This document shows positions 9,346 to 17,677 of a DNA stretch of 64,000 bases, in pieces (the first letter of the stretch is position 1; every line of letters starts with the position of its first letter). Below the pieces are notes generated by a model, which worked only from the letters and a program-made list of their open reading frames with translations, searched no databases and was not told the origin of the DNA. The DNA is taken from positions 7,591-71,590 of the forward strand of contig CBFIHP010000025.1 of assembly GCA_965662355.1 (NCBI GenBank), written 5' to 3'. The DNA comes from GCA-2683825 sp965662355. Lineage in GTDB: Bacteria > Planctomycetota > UBA1135 > GCA-002686595. Position numbers and translations under genes: made by a program.

Positions 9346-9454
9346 CCGGCGTGTCTTCGCTCGTCCGGAGGACGATGAAGGCGGGGGAGAATACGGATCG
9401 GAGAAGCGGGGGTCAATCGCGGCCTGCAACTCGCCTAGAATAACCACGCTAGTC

Positions 9455-9922
9455 ATGGCCAGAGACTCCCAGAAGATCACCGTCATCGCGAAGAACCGCC
9501 GGGCCCGCCACAATTATGAAATCGTGGACACCCTCGAGTGCGGGATGGCCCTCGTGGGCACCGAGGTGAAGAGCCTGCGGGCCGGCCGGGCCTCGATCGG
9601 TGAGTCCTACGGCTTGATCAAGGCCGGGGAGCTGTGGCTCGTGGGGGCGACGATTCCCGAGTACAGCCACGGCAACGTCTATAACCACGTCACCAACCGC
9701 GACCGCAAGCTGCTAGTTCACCTGCGCGAGCTGCGCAACTGGGACAAGCGGGTGCGCGAGAAGGGGGTCACCCTGGTTCCCCTGGCTCTCTATTTCAAAG
9801 GCCATCGCGTGAAGCTGGAGCTGGCGCTTTGCCGTGGCAAGAAGCTCTACGATCGCCGCGAGGATCAGAAGACCAGGGATGCCAAGCGCGAGGTCGATCG
9901 GGCCATGTCGCGGCGCCGATAG
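9455..9922 (+). CDS. smpB: SsrA-binding protein SmpB
   Basis: A small basic protein that carries tmRNA to stalled ribosomes during trans-translation. The 155-residue length and order match SmpB: IAKNRRARHNYEI, LVGTEVKSLRAGRAS, DSYG-like ESYGLIKAGE, IPEYSHGN, LALYFKGHRVKLELALCRGK, and a basic C-terminal tail KLYDRREDQKTRDAKRE that enters the mRNA channel. ATG 9455 is the natural start. Its RNA partner ssrA is in this same window at 24253; the 11-gene cluster lies exactly between the two. Confidence 0.95.
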   Translation: MARDSQKITVIAKNRRARHNYEIVDTLECGMALVGTEVKSLRAGRASIGESYGLIKAGELWLVGATIPEYSHGNVYNHVTNRDRKLLVHLRELRNWDKRVREKGVTLVPLALYFKGHRVKLELALCRGKKLYDRREDQKTRDAKREVDRAMSRRR

Positions 9923-9935
9923 CAACACCGTCTGG

Positions 9936-11870
9936 TCAGTTGTCCGAATAGCCCAGTGCGGATAGCCGGGCGCGGGTTGTCGCTCCGGCCTGGATGGAGG
10001 GCGTGCTGCGGCGGGCTTTCCTGGCCGCGAGCTCGGTTTGGAGATAGGCGCGCATGCGTGCGAGAGTTTCGGGTTCCGCCTGGGATAGATCGTGTGTCTC
10101 ACCCGGATCGGCCTGGGGGTCGTACAGGCGCCAATCCCCAGCCGGGTTCGGTACAGCGCCCCAGCTGGCACCCCGGGGGGCGAGGTGAAGCACGCGTTGC
10201 TCGGTACGCAACCCGAGGATGGAGAGCCAGTTCTTGCCGTTCCACCACCCGCAGTTCGTCGAGTACAACACGGGTTCGCTGTTGCCGCTGCGCAGGAGGT
10301 TGCGTGCGTCGCTGACCTGTTGCATGCGCGTGCCGCCGAGCTCCGCCAGGGTTGAGGCGAGCATGCGATTGGAAACCTGCTCCCGAACGCGGACCCCGCT
10401 CTGGATGCCGGGCCCGGCGAGGACCAGGGGAACGTGAACCAGCTCAGGATGCAGGCTCTGACCGTGGGTCAAGAGCCCGTGCTCGAAGAGTTCCTCGCCG
10501 TGGTCCGACGTATAGGCGAACAGGGTTTCGTCGAGAAGGCCCAGTTCGTCGATGCGATCGATCAAACGCCCAAGCTGCTGGTCCCCGCTCCATGTGCACG
10601 CGTCGTAGAGATCGCGGATCCAGGCTTGCTCCTGGGAGGACACGCACTGCTCCGTGGCGCGTTCACCGTCATCCGTGTGTCCTCCATTTCGCAACAAGCA
10701 CCAGCGAAAATCGTTGACCGCAGTTGCCGAGAAATCCCGCGGGACCTGCGCTGCGAACTGCAACCGGCCCTCTTCCATGGGCTCGAGGGGAGCGTGGGGA
10801 TCCAGCAGGTGCACGTAGAGAAAGAAGCGCTGGCCGGCCACGGCTTCGAGCCAGTGGGAGACCTGGGGCAGGACTTGATCACTGCGTTGACTGGCGCCCT
10901 TGGCGTGGATGAAGGACTCGAAGCCCTGATCAAAATTCTTGTCCGAGGCGATCAGATAGTTCGCCGACCAGCCAGCGGTCGTGAAGCCCTGCTCCTGTAA
11001 CACCTCGGCCAGAGTCTGCAGGCGTTCCGACAGAAAGCAGGAGTTCAAGTCGACCAAGCCGTGTTCCTCGGGAGGCAGACCGGTCAGAATCGATGCGGTC
11101 GAGGGCCAGGTCCAGTTCGACGTCGAGTAGGCCCGTTCGAATAGCGTCCCGCGTTGTGCGAGCTCCGCGAGGCGCGGCGCTGTCGGGCGCTCGTAGCCAT
11201 AGGCCGAGAGACGATCGGCGCGCTGGGTGTCCATGACGAAGAGCACGATGTTGGGTTCTTGGGGCGAGGATCGAGTGCGGGGGCGTGTCTCAGGCAGCAC
11301 CAGCTTCAAGCCACCGAAACCCGCCGGCAAGGGGACGGTGGGGGAGCTGTACTCCCCGGCGGCATCGACGAAGCGCGTGCGCAGGATCAGGAAATGGGCT
11401 CCGTCCAGGGGGATCCCCTCGTGTTCGATCCACTCACTACCCGGGCTCTGGCCCACGCTCTCGAAAGCCAGCCGCTCACGGAAGGAGCGTTCGCCCAACT
11501 CGAGTTCGAACTCGATCGCGCAACCCTGGAATTCTTTGGCGTAGGCCTCCATGGCCGCCTGGTCGAGTCCGGCGCAGAGATCGAGGACCTGGTCCGGCGA
11601 ACCCCGCAGCGCCAGCTCGACCGCCGCCGGGGGCGGAAGCACGAGCGACAGGAGATCGGCGCCACGCACCCGCGTATCCCGGGATGGAGAGAGGACGCGG
11701 ATCGAGGGAGCTACGTCCTGGCGTTGCTGCAGGATGCGAAACGCAGGATCCTCCGCCAATGGCTCCGCAATAACACGGCGCAGGATCATCGTGGAGCCGG
11801 CCTGCTCGGGTTCCCCACTACCGCATGCGGACAGTCCACCCAGAACCCATGCCGCGATGCCGCTACGCAT
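9936..11870 (-). CDS. sulfatase-like lipoprotein, last gene of the left arm of the cluster
   Basis: A 644-residue exported protein with a clean lipobox LSAC (Cys16). Residues about 25-195 are an unassigned N-terminal region. The alkaline-phosphatase-superfamily domain follows: NIVLFVMDTQRADRLSAYG, then NWTWPSTASILTGLPPEEHG with Thr254 at the nucleophile position in place of Cys/Ser, then YTSDHGEELFEHG. Without Cys or Ser no formylglycine can be made, so phospho-ester chemistry is likelier than sulfate hydrolysis. Its ATG overlaps the stop of the upstream fusion gene (TGATG). It is therefore the last gene of the five-gene minus-strand operon and mirrors the sulfatase-fold gene that ends the right arm. 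Confidence 0.78.
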   Translation of the reverse strand: MRSGIAAWVLGGLSACGSGEPEQAGSTMILRRVIAEPLAEDPAFRILQQRQDVAPSIRVLSPSRDTRVRGADLLSLVLPPPAAVELALRGSPDQVLDLCAGLDQAAMEAYAKEFQGCAIEFELELGERSFRERLAFESVGQSPGSEWIEHEGIPLDGAHFLILRTRFVDAAGEYSSPTVPLPAGFGGLKLVLPETRPRTRSSPQEPNIVLFVMDTQRADRLSAYGYERPTAPRLAELAQRGTLFERAYSTSNWTWPSTASILTGLPPEEHGLVDLNSCFLSERLQTLAEVLQEQGFTTAGWSANYLIASDKNFDQGFESFIHAKGASQRSDQVLPQVSHWLEAVAGQRFFLYVHLLDPHAPLEPMEEGRLQFAAQVPRDFSATAVNDFRWCLLRNGGHTDDGERATEQCVSSQEQAWIRDLYDACTWSGDQQLGRLIDRIDELGLLDETLFAYTSDHGEELFEHGLLTHGQSLHPELVHVPLVLAGPGIQSGVRVREQVSNRMLASTLAELGGTRMQQVSDARNLLRSGNSEPVLYSTNCGWWNGKNWLSILGLRTEQRVLHLAPRGASWGAVPNPAGDWRLYDPQADPGETHDLSQAEPETLARMRAYLQTELAARKARRSTPSIQAGATTRARLSALGYSDN

Positions 11871-14359
11871 CACGAATCGCCGCAAGTGCGTGTCGGGCGG
11901 ATGGCACCGTCGCTGCTCCGGAAGGCGCTGAGATGCTCTTCGACGTCTCGATAATTGTGGGCCACAAGCCGCCCCTTCGAGGGCGCGTCGGCCGCCGGTT
12001 GGAAGTGCACAGCACGAATTCCGCAGCGCAGGGCGCCCTCGAGATCCGGGGCGAACTCGTCGCTGACCATGATCGTGTTCCTGGCGCTGACGCCGGCGTC
12101 TTGCATCACCGCCCGATAGCTGTACGCGGCGGGTTTGGCCACGATGGCCGCGGGCTTCTCGGCGCAGTATTCGAGACCGGCCACCCAAAAACCGATATCG
12201 ATCAGGCGTTTGCCCTGGTTGGGCCAGGTGCGTTTGCGGTGGATCGCGACGAGGCGAGCGCCCTTCTCGAGCGAGTGATGGGCAGCGCGCAGAAGATCGA
12301 TGTCGTAGTGCTCGAAGAAGTCCCCGACCACGACGATGCGAGCGTCCTGGCGGACGAGCTCGAGGCCATCGAATTCCTCCAGGGCCGGGTCTCCGCAAAG
12401 TGCCAGGAGCGGACCGCCGCCCAGCTCGCGCACATAGCGTGCGGCTAGCGATGCGCCGGTGTAGATGTGCGCGGGATCGACCTCGAGGCCATGCCGACGC
12501 AACATGTCCGAGCGAATCGCACGGGTGTTGACCCCGTCGTTCGTCAAGAAGCGCAGCAGGTGACCCTGGGCACGCAAACGTTCGATCAACTCGCGTGCCT
12601 CGGTCGGCACGTCCTCGCCCATCTGGATGACACCATCCAGATCGAAGATGGCCAGCTTGGAAGTGCCCTGCCCGTTGGAGCAGCCAGCCTGGGCGCCATT
12701 GATACTTGCGGGCGGAGCGCCGACGACGTCCTCGAGCCCGATGTGCCCCATGCGCAGTACCTTCGTCTGCAGGTAGTCCTGGTTGTCTGCGGTCGGTGTG
12801 CTATGCGAGCCGATCACCTCCACGACGTGCAGCCCAGAATCCTCGAAGGCGGCCACCTTGTCCGGATTGTTCGTGTTCAGGCGCACGCGCGAAACGCCGT
12901 GCTGACTCAGGATCACCGCGGCCGTGCGGAAGTCGCGTAGATCGACGGGGAGTCCCAGCAACTCATTGGCCTCGACCGTGTCGGCGCCGCGTTCCTGTTC
13001 GGCGTAGGCCCGTACCTTGTCGCCCAGTCCGATCCCGCGGCCCTCCTGGCGCAGATAGATGATCGCACCCCGGCCGCGTTCTGCGACGGCTTCGAGGCCG
13101 TTTTCCAGCTGAGCTCGACAATCGCACTTCAAGGAGTGCAGGGTTTCGCCGGTGAAGCACTCGGAATGCACACGCACGAAGGGCGGATCGTCGTCGTTCA
13201 AGACGCCCATCTGCAGCAGGATCGCCTCCTCACCGTCGCTCAGACGATAGATCGTCAGCTGGAACACCCCATAACGTGTTGGCAGCTCGCAACTGGAGTA
13301 GGGGCTGACCTGGTCACACGGGGTGTGTGCGGTACTGGCTCGGGGATGGCAGGCCGCCAGAAAACGTCCGAAGGTGTATTCCCAGGTAGGAAAGAAGCGT
13401 TGCCGGCGGTTCTGCAGCAGCTCGCGACGCGCATCGTCAGAGAGCACGAGCTGGCCCAGCCGTTCGGCGAAAAGAGCGGGGTCATCCGCGGCCACGAGAT
13501 GTCCATCGACACCGCGATCGATCCAGCGGTCGAGCTCGCCGACGTCGTAGCCGAGCACCGGCAGGTTGGACGCCACGGCTTCGGCGACCGACATGCCGTA
13601 GGACTCGAAACGCGAGGCCGAGACGAACAGATCCGCACGAGCAAGGTGGGTCGAGACCTCTTCGGAGCGCAGGTCTCCGGCGAGGTGCAGGTCGAGCGAA
13701 CCCCTGTGTGACTCGAGCAATCCGGCGTAGTCGGCATGGCCCTCGGCGTCACCGATCAACGTCAGGCGCAGGGGACGCTTCTGCGCCAGGGGCGCGAGAA
13801 GTTTGACCAGTTCGAGCTGGCCCTTGCTCGGTGCCAGGGCGCCGACCGAGACGATCTCGAGCGGGGAGCCATTTCGTGGGTGGGTTTCGAGACGCCGCGC
13901 AGCGGGTTGTCGAAAGCAACTCTCCACGCCGGGCGTGGCCACGGTGCTGTGCACGTCGAGATCCCTGGCGAGCCGCTCGGCCAGCCGACCGCCGGTGGCG
14001 ATTGCACTCACGGCGAGTTTGGCCCAGCGTTGCTCGCGCGCTTCGAGCGCGTTGCGTTCCTCGGGGCTCAACAAGGGGCTGGCGCTGGGCCGAAAGTGCA
14101 TCAGCAACAGAACCCGGGCCGACATCTCGCGCAGCCAGGCCGGTGGATCGCACAGTTCCAGGAACAGACTGTCGATGACGATCACGCTGTCGGGCTCGAT
14201 GCGTAGCGCGGACAGGGCCGCGCTGCAGAACTCCTCGGGCGTGACGTCGTGGGCACACCCCAGGCCCGCGGCCTCGAGGCGTTTGGCGATGGCCGCGTTG
14301 TATCGATACCCGCCGGTGGCGATGCCGCGCAGGTTCTTCGGCTGCAAGAGATGGATCAT
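11870..14359 (-). CDS. GT4 glycosyltransferase - GTP cyclohydrolase II - HAD phosphatase triple fusion
   Basis: An 829-residue protein in one uninterrupted frame with three recognisable parts. Residues 1 to about 345 form a GT-B glycosyltransferase of family 4 type, with VSVGALAPSKGQLELV and the EX7E motif in ASRFESYGMSVAEA (Glu252, Glu260). Residues about 355-545 form a GTP cyclohydrolase II (RibA) domain with an apparently intact active site: RVHSECFTGETLHSLKCDC (zinc ligands Cys401, Cys412, Cys414), YLRQEGRGIGL and LRDFRTAA. Residues about 568-815 form a HAD hydrolase of NagD type: IFDLDGVI (Asp573, Asp575), LTND, Lys742 and VSDEFAPDLEGA. The GCHII domain should convert GTP to the diaminopyrimidine phosphate, and the HAD domain could remove a phosphate. 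The sugar acceptor is unknown. ATGA overlap with the upstream gene. Confidence 0.88.
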   Translation of the reverse strand: MIHLLQPKNLRGIATGGYRYNAAIAKRLEAAGLGCAHDVTPEEFCSAALSALRIEPDSVIVIDSLFLELCDPPAWLREMSARVLLLMHFRPSASPLLSPEERNALEAREQRWAKLAVSAIATGGRLAERLARDLDVHSTVATPGVESCFRQPAARRLETHPRNGSPLEIVSVGALAPSKGQLELVKLLAPLAQKRPLRLTLIGDAEGHADYAGLLESHRGSLDLHLAGDLRSEEVSTHLARADLFVSASRFESYGMSVAEAVASNLPVLGYDVGELDRWIDRGVDGHLVAADDPALFAERLGQLVLSDDARRELLQNRRQRFFPTWEYTFGRFLAACHPRASTAHTPCDQVSPYSSCELPTRYGVFQLTIYRLSDGEEAILLQMGVLNDDDPPFVRVHSECFTGETLHSLKCDCRAQLENGLEAVAERGRGAIIYLRQEGRGIGLGDKVRAYAEQERGADTVEANELLGLPVDLRDFRTAAVILSQHGVSRVRLNTNNPDKVAAFEDSGLHVVEVIGSHSTPTADNQDYLQTKVLRMGHIGLEDVVGAPPASINGAQAGCSNGQGTSKLAIFDLDGVIQMGEDVPTEARELIERLRAQGHLLRFLTNDGVNTRAIRSDMLRRHGLEVDPAHIYTGASLAARYVRELGGGPLLALCGDPALEEFDGLELVRQDARIVVVGDFFEHYDIDLLRAAHHSLEKGARLVAIHRKRTWPNQGKRLIDIGFWVAGLEYCAEKPAAIVAKPAAYSYRAVMQDAGVSARNTIMVSDEFAPDLEGALRCGIRAVHFQPAADAPSKGRLVAHNYRDVEEHLSAFRSSDGAIRPTRTCGDS

Positions 14360-14751
14360 GGCGTACCACCTCCCCCCAGTGGCGCTTCATATGCGCCCCA
14401 GGCCACGTGGCTTTCCTCGAGCACCACGCGCAGGCTGCCGTGGAACGTATGCGCGAGACGCTGGCGAATGCCATCGTGCACGTACTTCGCAAGGAACTCG
14501 GTCGTCGTGTTCTGTTCCCCGAAGACCTCGAGCTCGTCGAGGTTCTGAAAACGCAACGGATCCAAAACAGCTTTCAAGATCTCGTGGGCCTCGCCGATGT
14601 CGATCACGATTCCATCGCCCGTCAAGTTCCGAGTCTTGTATTCGGTCGTCACCACGAACGTCGCACCGTGCATGTTCTGTGCCGGTCCGAACACCTCTCC
14701 ACGGAAGGAGTGGGCGATCATCACATGGTCCTTGACGGCGACGGTGAACAC
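14356..14751 (-). CDS. 6-pyruvoyltetrahydropterin synthase / QueD-like protein with altered active site
   Basis: A 131-residue tunnelling-fold protein, close to the usual length of the family. The framework is recognisable: MIAHSFRGE (first zinc His), MHGATFVV, GIVIDIGEAHEILKAVLDP, TTTEFLAKYVHDGI and VVLEESHVAWGAY with the pterin-binding Glu. Key residues differ from QueD/PTPS. The third zinc ligand of HGH is Ala (HGA), the catalytic Cys position is Ala, and the LDH motif reads LDP, so the catalytic His is gone. It may still bind a pterin or pyrimidine but should not do standard PTPS chemistry. GTG 14751 start; 4 bases separate it from the dehydrogenase stop, and it overlaps the fusion gene by ATGA. 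Confidence 0.78.
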   Translation of the reverse strand: MFTVAVKDHVMIAHSFRGEVFGPAQNMHGATFVVTTEYKTRNLTGDGIVIDIGEAHEILKAVLDPLRFQNLDELEVFGEQNTTTEFLAKYVHDGIRQRLAHTFHGSLRVVLEESHVAWGAYEAPLGGGGTP

Positions 14752-14755
14752 GGAA

Positions 14756-15757
14756 TCAACCTCGGGAGTACTCGATCAGGGGCAAAGGGGCCACGGAGGC
14801 TCCGCGGTAGAGTTCGTCCATCCACGCGGGCATATTGGCGAACGGCACGGGATCCCCGAGAAGCGCGTCGAGTTCGGGGTGATCCAGCAACCTCAAGACG
14901 GCCTGCAGGCGTGAGGCGTGGTCGTGAACGCCGCGTTGTTGGGTGGCGATCGATCCGACCTGGGAGGCCTGGATGCGCTTGCGCTGGTAGTGGAAGTCGG
15001 CGCCGAGGTCCAACCCGACCTCGCGCGTGCCATACCACGAGAGTTCGAGGACACGCCCTTCGAAACCAAGGGCGTCGAGGGCCGTTTGCAAGCCCGCTCC
15101 GTGCCCGCTGGCATGGAAGCTCACGCGCCAGCCCTCTCCTTGGCGAGCGTCCGCAGGCTCGATGATCTCGCTCACCCAGGGTAGCCCGGCGGCGAGGGTG
15201 GCGCGGCGTTCATCGATCTCGACGAGCGCTATCGGGCGACCGAAGTTTCTCCAGAGCACGTACGCCACCAGCAAACCGACAGCGCCTCCGCCCACGACGA
15301 GGGCGGTATCGTCCGGTTCCATCTCCGCATCCCACACGGCGTTCAGGGCCGTCTCCAGGTTGGGGATCAAGACACCGCGCTGCGCCGGCAGCCCAGCCGG
15401 TAGGACAGTCGCATGCTCGTCCGCCACGGCCAGATAGTCCTGGTGGGGGTGCATGACGAATACGTGTTGACCCGCGAGCGCTCCCTCGAGGGCTTGGCCG
15501 ACGAGCGAATAGCCGTACTTCACCGGCAAGGCGAGGTCGCCTTCCATGTAGCGGCAAGCCATGTGCGGCGTGCAGTCCGCGGGAACCTCACCGCAACCGA
15601 CCAGCCGCTCGGTGCCAACGCTGACTCCAGTGAATGTGGTGCGAATCCAGCTCTGGTCCTTCTTCGGCGCAAGAGCAGAACTGGTTCGAAGCTCGCCGGT
15701 CCGTGGCCGGGTCACCCAGTATGCCTGTGCCCTTCGAGCCTCGAGCGAAGCCGTCAT
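14756..15757 (-). CDS. zinc-type alcohol dehydrogenase-like (MDR) protein
   Basis: A 333-residue medium-chain dehydrogenase/reductase-like protein. The N-terminal part has FTGVSVGTERLVGCGEVP and MEGDLALPVKYGYSLVGQALEG in place of the GroES-like catalytic domain. The nucleotide-binding motif is ALVVGGGAVGLLVAYVL followed by VEIDERRATLA, and SFHASGHGAGLQTALDALGFEG resembles the substrate-domain linker. The canonical structural zinc Cys4 lobe is absent. It probably oxidises or reduces a polyol or carbonyl intermediate of the pathway encoded by its neighbours (inference). ATG 15757 overlaps the stop of the upstream reductase gene (ATGA), which decides the start over an ATG 33 bases further upstream. 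Confidence 0.75.
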   Translation of the reverse strand: MTASLEARRAQAYWVTRPRTGELRTSSALAPKKDQSWIRTTFTGVSVGTERLVGCGEVPADCTPHMACRYMEGDLALPVKYGYSLVGQALEGALAGQHVFVMHPHQDYLAVADEHATVLPAGLPAQRGVLIPNLETALNAVWDAEMEPDDTALVVGGGAVGLLVAYVLWRNFGRPIALVEIDERRATLAAGLPWVSEIIEPADARQGEGWRVSFHASGHGAGLQTALDALGFEGRVLELSWYGTREVGLDLGADFHYQRKRIQASQVGSIATQQRGVHDHASRLQAVLRLLDHPELDALLGDPVPFANMPAWMDELYRGASVAPLPLIEYSRG

Positions 15758-16794
15758 CGCACCTGGCAAGCCTCCGGCTTGCGGCGGCATTCGAAGAGCA
15801 GCTCGCCGTCCATCGCAAAGTGCTCCATGTGCATCAAAAATCCGGCGTCGATGCGCATCACCTCGGGCAGTTCGAAGGCGGGGATGCCCGAACCCAGAAT
15901 ACGCGGCGCGATGTGCACGTGAAGCACGTCGATGGCCCCGGCCTGGAGGAAGTGTGAGACCGTGCGTCCGCCGCCTTCGAGGAAGACACTGTGAAGGTCG
16001 CGCTGGGTCAGCACGCGCGCGGTCTCGACGGAGTCGATCAAAGGCCCGTCGCCGGGCCGCACTCGCACGATTTCACTCGTACCGTTCAGGGGTGGAAGTT
16101 CCTGGGCCCCTTCCTGGCAAACGAAGAGACTACCGGCCCCCGTGCAGACCTGAAATTCCTCGCTGCGCTGTAGCACCGATCCACTGGAGTTCAGAACGAC
16201 CCTGCGGGGGTCGACTCCCTCGACGTGGCGCACGGTCAATTGCGGATCGTCGTGCTCGACGGTTCGCGCACCGACCATGACCGCGTCGTTCAGGGCCCGC
16301 AGCCGGTGGGCGTGGTGGAGATTGGCCTCGTTGCTGATCCACTGCGAATGGCCGTTACGGCAGGCGATGCGCCCGTCCAGGGTCTGGGCCAGGTGGGCGA
16401 TGACGAAGAGATCGCCGTTGGCGCGGGCGCGAAAGCCGCCGATCAAGCACGGCAGGTAGATGCGCAGAATCGTGCGCTCCGGGCCTTCGAACACCAGCGT
16501 GGAGGCCGCCATCTGGAAAGGCTCCTCACCGCGCAGGTAGGCGTCGTACGAAAAGACAACGCTCGTGCCCTGGGCCCGTACCTCGGGTTCCTGTGCAGAG
16601 CTCAACGGCAGCAGGATGCGCGTCCGATTGCCGCTGGGCTCCTCGTCCGTGGTGACCAGGGTCCACACACCATCGATCGACTCCAGCACTGGAACGTCAC
16701 AGGATCTGGCTTCGGGACTCGCCAGGAAGTGCCGCAACTCAAGAAGAGCCGGCCATAGGGATACGGCTGCGGAACCGTGGACTTCGCAGGCCAT
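15754..16794 (-). CDS. RibD C-terminal-type reductase with novel N-terminal domain
   Basis: First gene of the left arm, 346 residues. Residues about 128-340 match the RibD C-terminal / dihydrofolate-reductase-like domain that reduces the ribosylamino-pyrimidine phosphate to the ribityl form in riboflavin synthesis. Motifs are VIAHLAQTLDGRIA, SQWISNEAN, RLRALNDAVMVGARTV, DDPQLTVR and FLEGGGRTVSHFL. The deaminase domain normally fused in bacterial RibD is absent. Instead about 125 N-terminal residues of unrecognised sequence precede the reductase. With the GTP cyclohydrolase II domain downstream this gives the first two steps of a flavin-like branch without deamination. ATG 16794 is chosen because longer alternatives run through low-quality sequence over the opposing gene. 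Confidence 0.8.
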   Translation of the reverse strand: MACEVHGSAAVSLWPALLELRHFLASPEARSCDVPVLESIDGVWTLVTTDEEPSGNRTRILLPLSSAQEPEVRAQGTSVVFSYDAYLRGEEPFQMAASTLVFEGPERTILRIYLPCLIGGFRARANGDLFVIAHLAQTLDGRIACRNGHSQWISNEANLHHAHRLRALNDAVMVGARTVEHDDPQLTVRHVEGVDPRRVVLNSSGSVLQRSEEFQVCTGAGSLFVCQEGAQELPPLNGTSEIVRVRPGDGPLIDSVETARVLTQRDLHSVFLEGGGRTVSHFLQAGAIDVLHVHIAPRILGSGIPAFELPEVMRIDAGFLMHMEHFAMDGELLFECRRKPEACQVR

Positions 16795-16888
16795 AGTCAG
16801 TGCTGCAAAGGGAAGGCCGAACCAGGGGCAGTCAGAATGAACGTAGGAGGGGGGGGAAGTGATGTAGACTGTATCAGTTCCTGACCAC
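16795..16888. promoter_or_regulatory. divergent intergenic region between the two arms of the cluster
   Basis: These 94 bases separate the outward-facing starts at 16794 (minus) and 16889 (plus) and must hold both promoters or their control sites. They contain a run of eight G (16849-16856) and, straddling the plus-strand start codon, the perfect 10-bp palindrome CCACATGTGG (16885-16894). I see no convincing -35/-10 pair on either strand. Confidence 0.45.
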
Positions 16889-17674
16889 ATGTGGACCCTC
16901 CGCCGTAACCAGTGGGTCACGCTCCAATCTTTCCTGTGGCTGCCCCTGCTTGGCCTTAGCGCCGTCGTTCCCTTTCTGGAAGTCTCGGAACGCTTTCGCG
17001 CTGGTGTTCACGGGGCGATGTTGGCACTGGCTGCGGCCTCGTATGTCTACCTGGTCAGGATCCTGGGCGCAGGCCGCAACGTTGCTGATCGCATCACCCT
17101 CGCGCGCTTCGGAATTCTTTTCCTGGTCAGCTGCGCAATCTTGCTTTTCGAGCGCAGTGGGCTCGGGCTCTGGTTTCTGTTGGTGGTGTCCGTGACCCTG
17201 GACCTGGTCGACGGCTGGGCCGCGAGGCGTTTTGGGGCCAGCGAGCAGGGTGCGGTGCTGGACATGGAGACCGATCAGTTCGCGACCCTGTTTCTGGCCC
17301 TGATCGCCCACGGCATGGCAACCCAGGGGCCGGCGCAATCGGGGAGGCTCGAGGGCCTGTGGGTTCTCGGACTGGGCTCGGCTCTGTTTCTGGTGCTCCC
17401 GGCCTTCAAGTATGCATTTGCCCTCGGGCTCCGAAACGCGCCGCGCGTGAACGAGCCGAAGCCCGCAGGCCAGAACAACACACGCGGACGGCGGATCTGC
17501 GCTTCGGTCTTGATCGGGCTGCTCGCCTGTACCCTGCCTGTGTTGCAGGAGTCGAGTGTGGCGGCGTACGGGCGGTTGGCCCTGGCCTTGGTGCTCGTCG
17601 CGCTTCTGGGTTCCTCCTTCGCGGGGGACTTGCGCTACATGAAGAAGCCCGCGGGAGCCTCCAGATCGGGATAG
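16889..17674 (+). CDS. CDP-alcohol phosphatidyltransferase family protein
   Basis: A polytopic inner-membrane enzyme of 261 residues with about six hydrophobic segments. The diagnostic CAPT signature DG(x)2AR(x)7-8G(x)3D(x)3D is present and complete within residues about 110-131: DGWAARRFG, then EQGAVLDMETDQ. The family swaps CMP of a CDP-alcohol (such as CDP-diacylglycerol) for a hydroxyl on an acceptor. It is first in the right arm and transcribed away from the GTP cyclohydrolase II / reductase arm. A plausible role is attaching a phosphatidyl or other phospho group to the polyol made there (inference). Its stop TAG is followed directly by the next start. Confidence 0.82.
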   Translation: MWTLRRNQWVTLQSFLWLPLLGLSAVVPFLEVSERFRAGVHGAMLALAAASYVYLVRILGAGRNVADRITLARFGILFLVSCAILLFERSGLGLWFLLVVSVTLDLVDGWAARRFGASEQGAVLDMETDQFATLFLALIAHGMATQGPAQSGRLEGLWVLGLGSALFLVLPAFKYAFALGLRNAPRVNEPKPAGQNNTRGRRICASVLIGLLACTLPVLQESSVAAYGRLALALVLVALLGSSFAGDLRYMKKPAGASRSG

Positions 17675-17677
17675 GTG

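Noticed and set aside
11870..14359. Treating the GTP cyclohydrolase II domain as an ordinary riboflavin ribA gene
   Set aside because: No ribB, ribE or ribH nearby, and the domain is fused to a glycosyltransferase and a phosphatase in a cluster with lipid enzymes.
12465..14735. Several long plus-strand frames over the triple fusion
   Set aside because: GC-rich antisense shadows with biased Arg/Ala/Pro composition; the minus frame carries all recognisable domains.
16837..16884. 15-codon frame just upstream of the CDP-alcohol phosphatidyltransferase start (possible leader peptide)
   Set aside because: It runs through the G8 tract and has no other support; likely chance.
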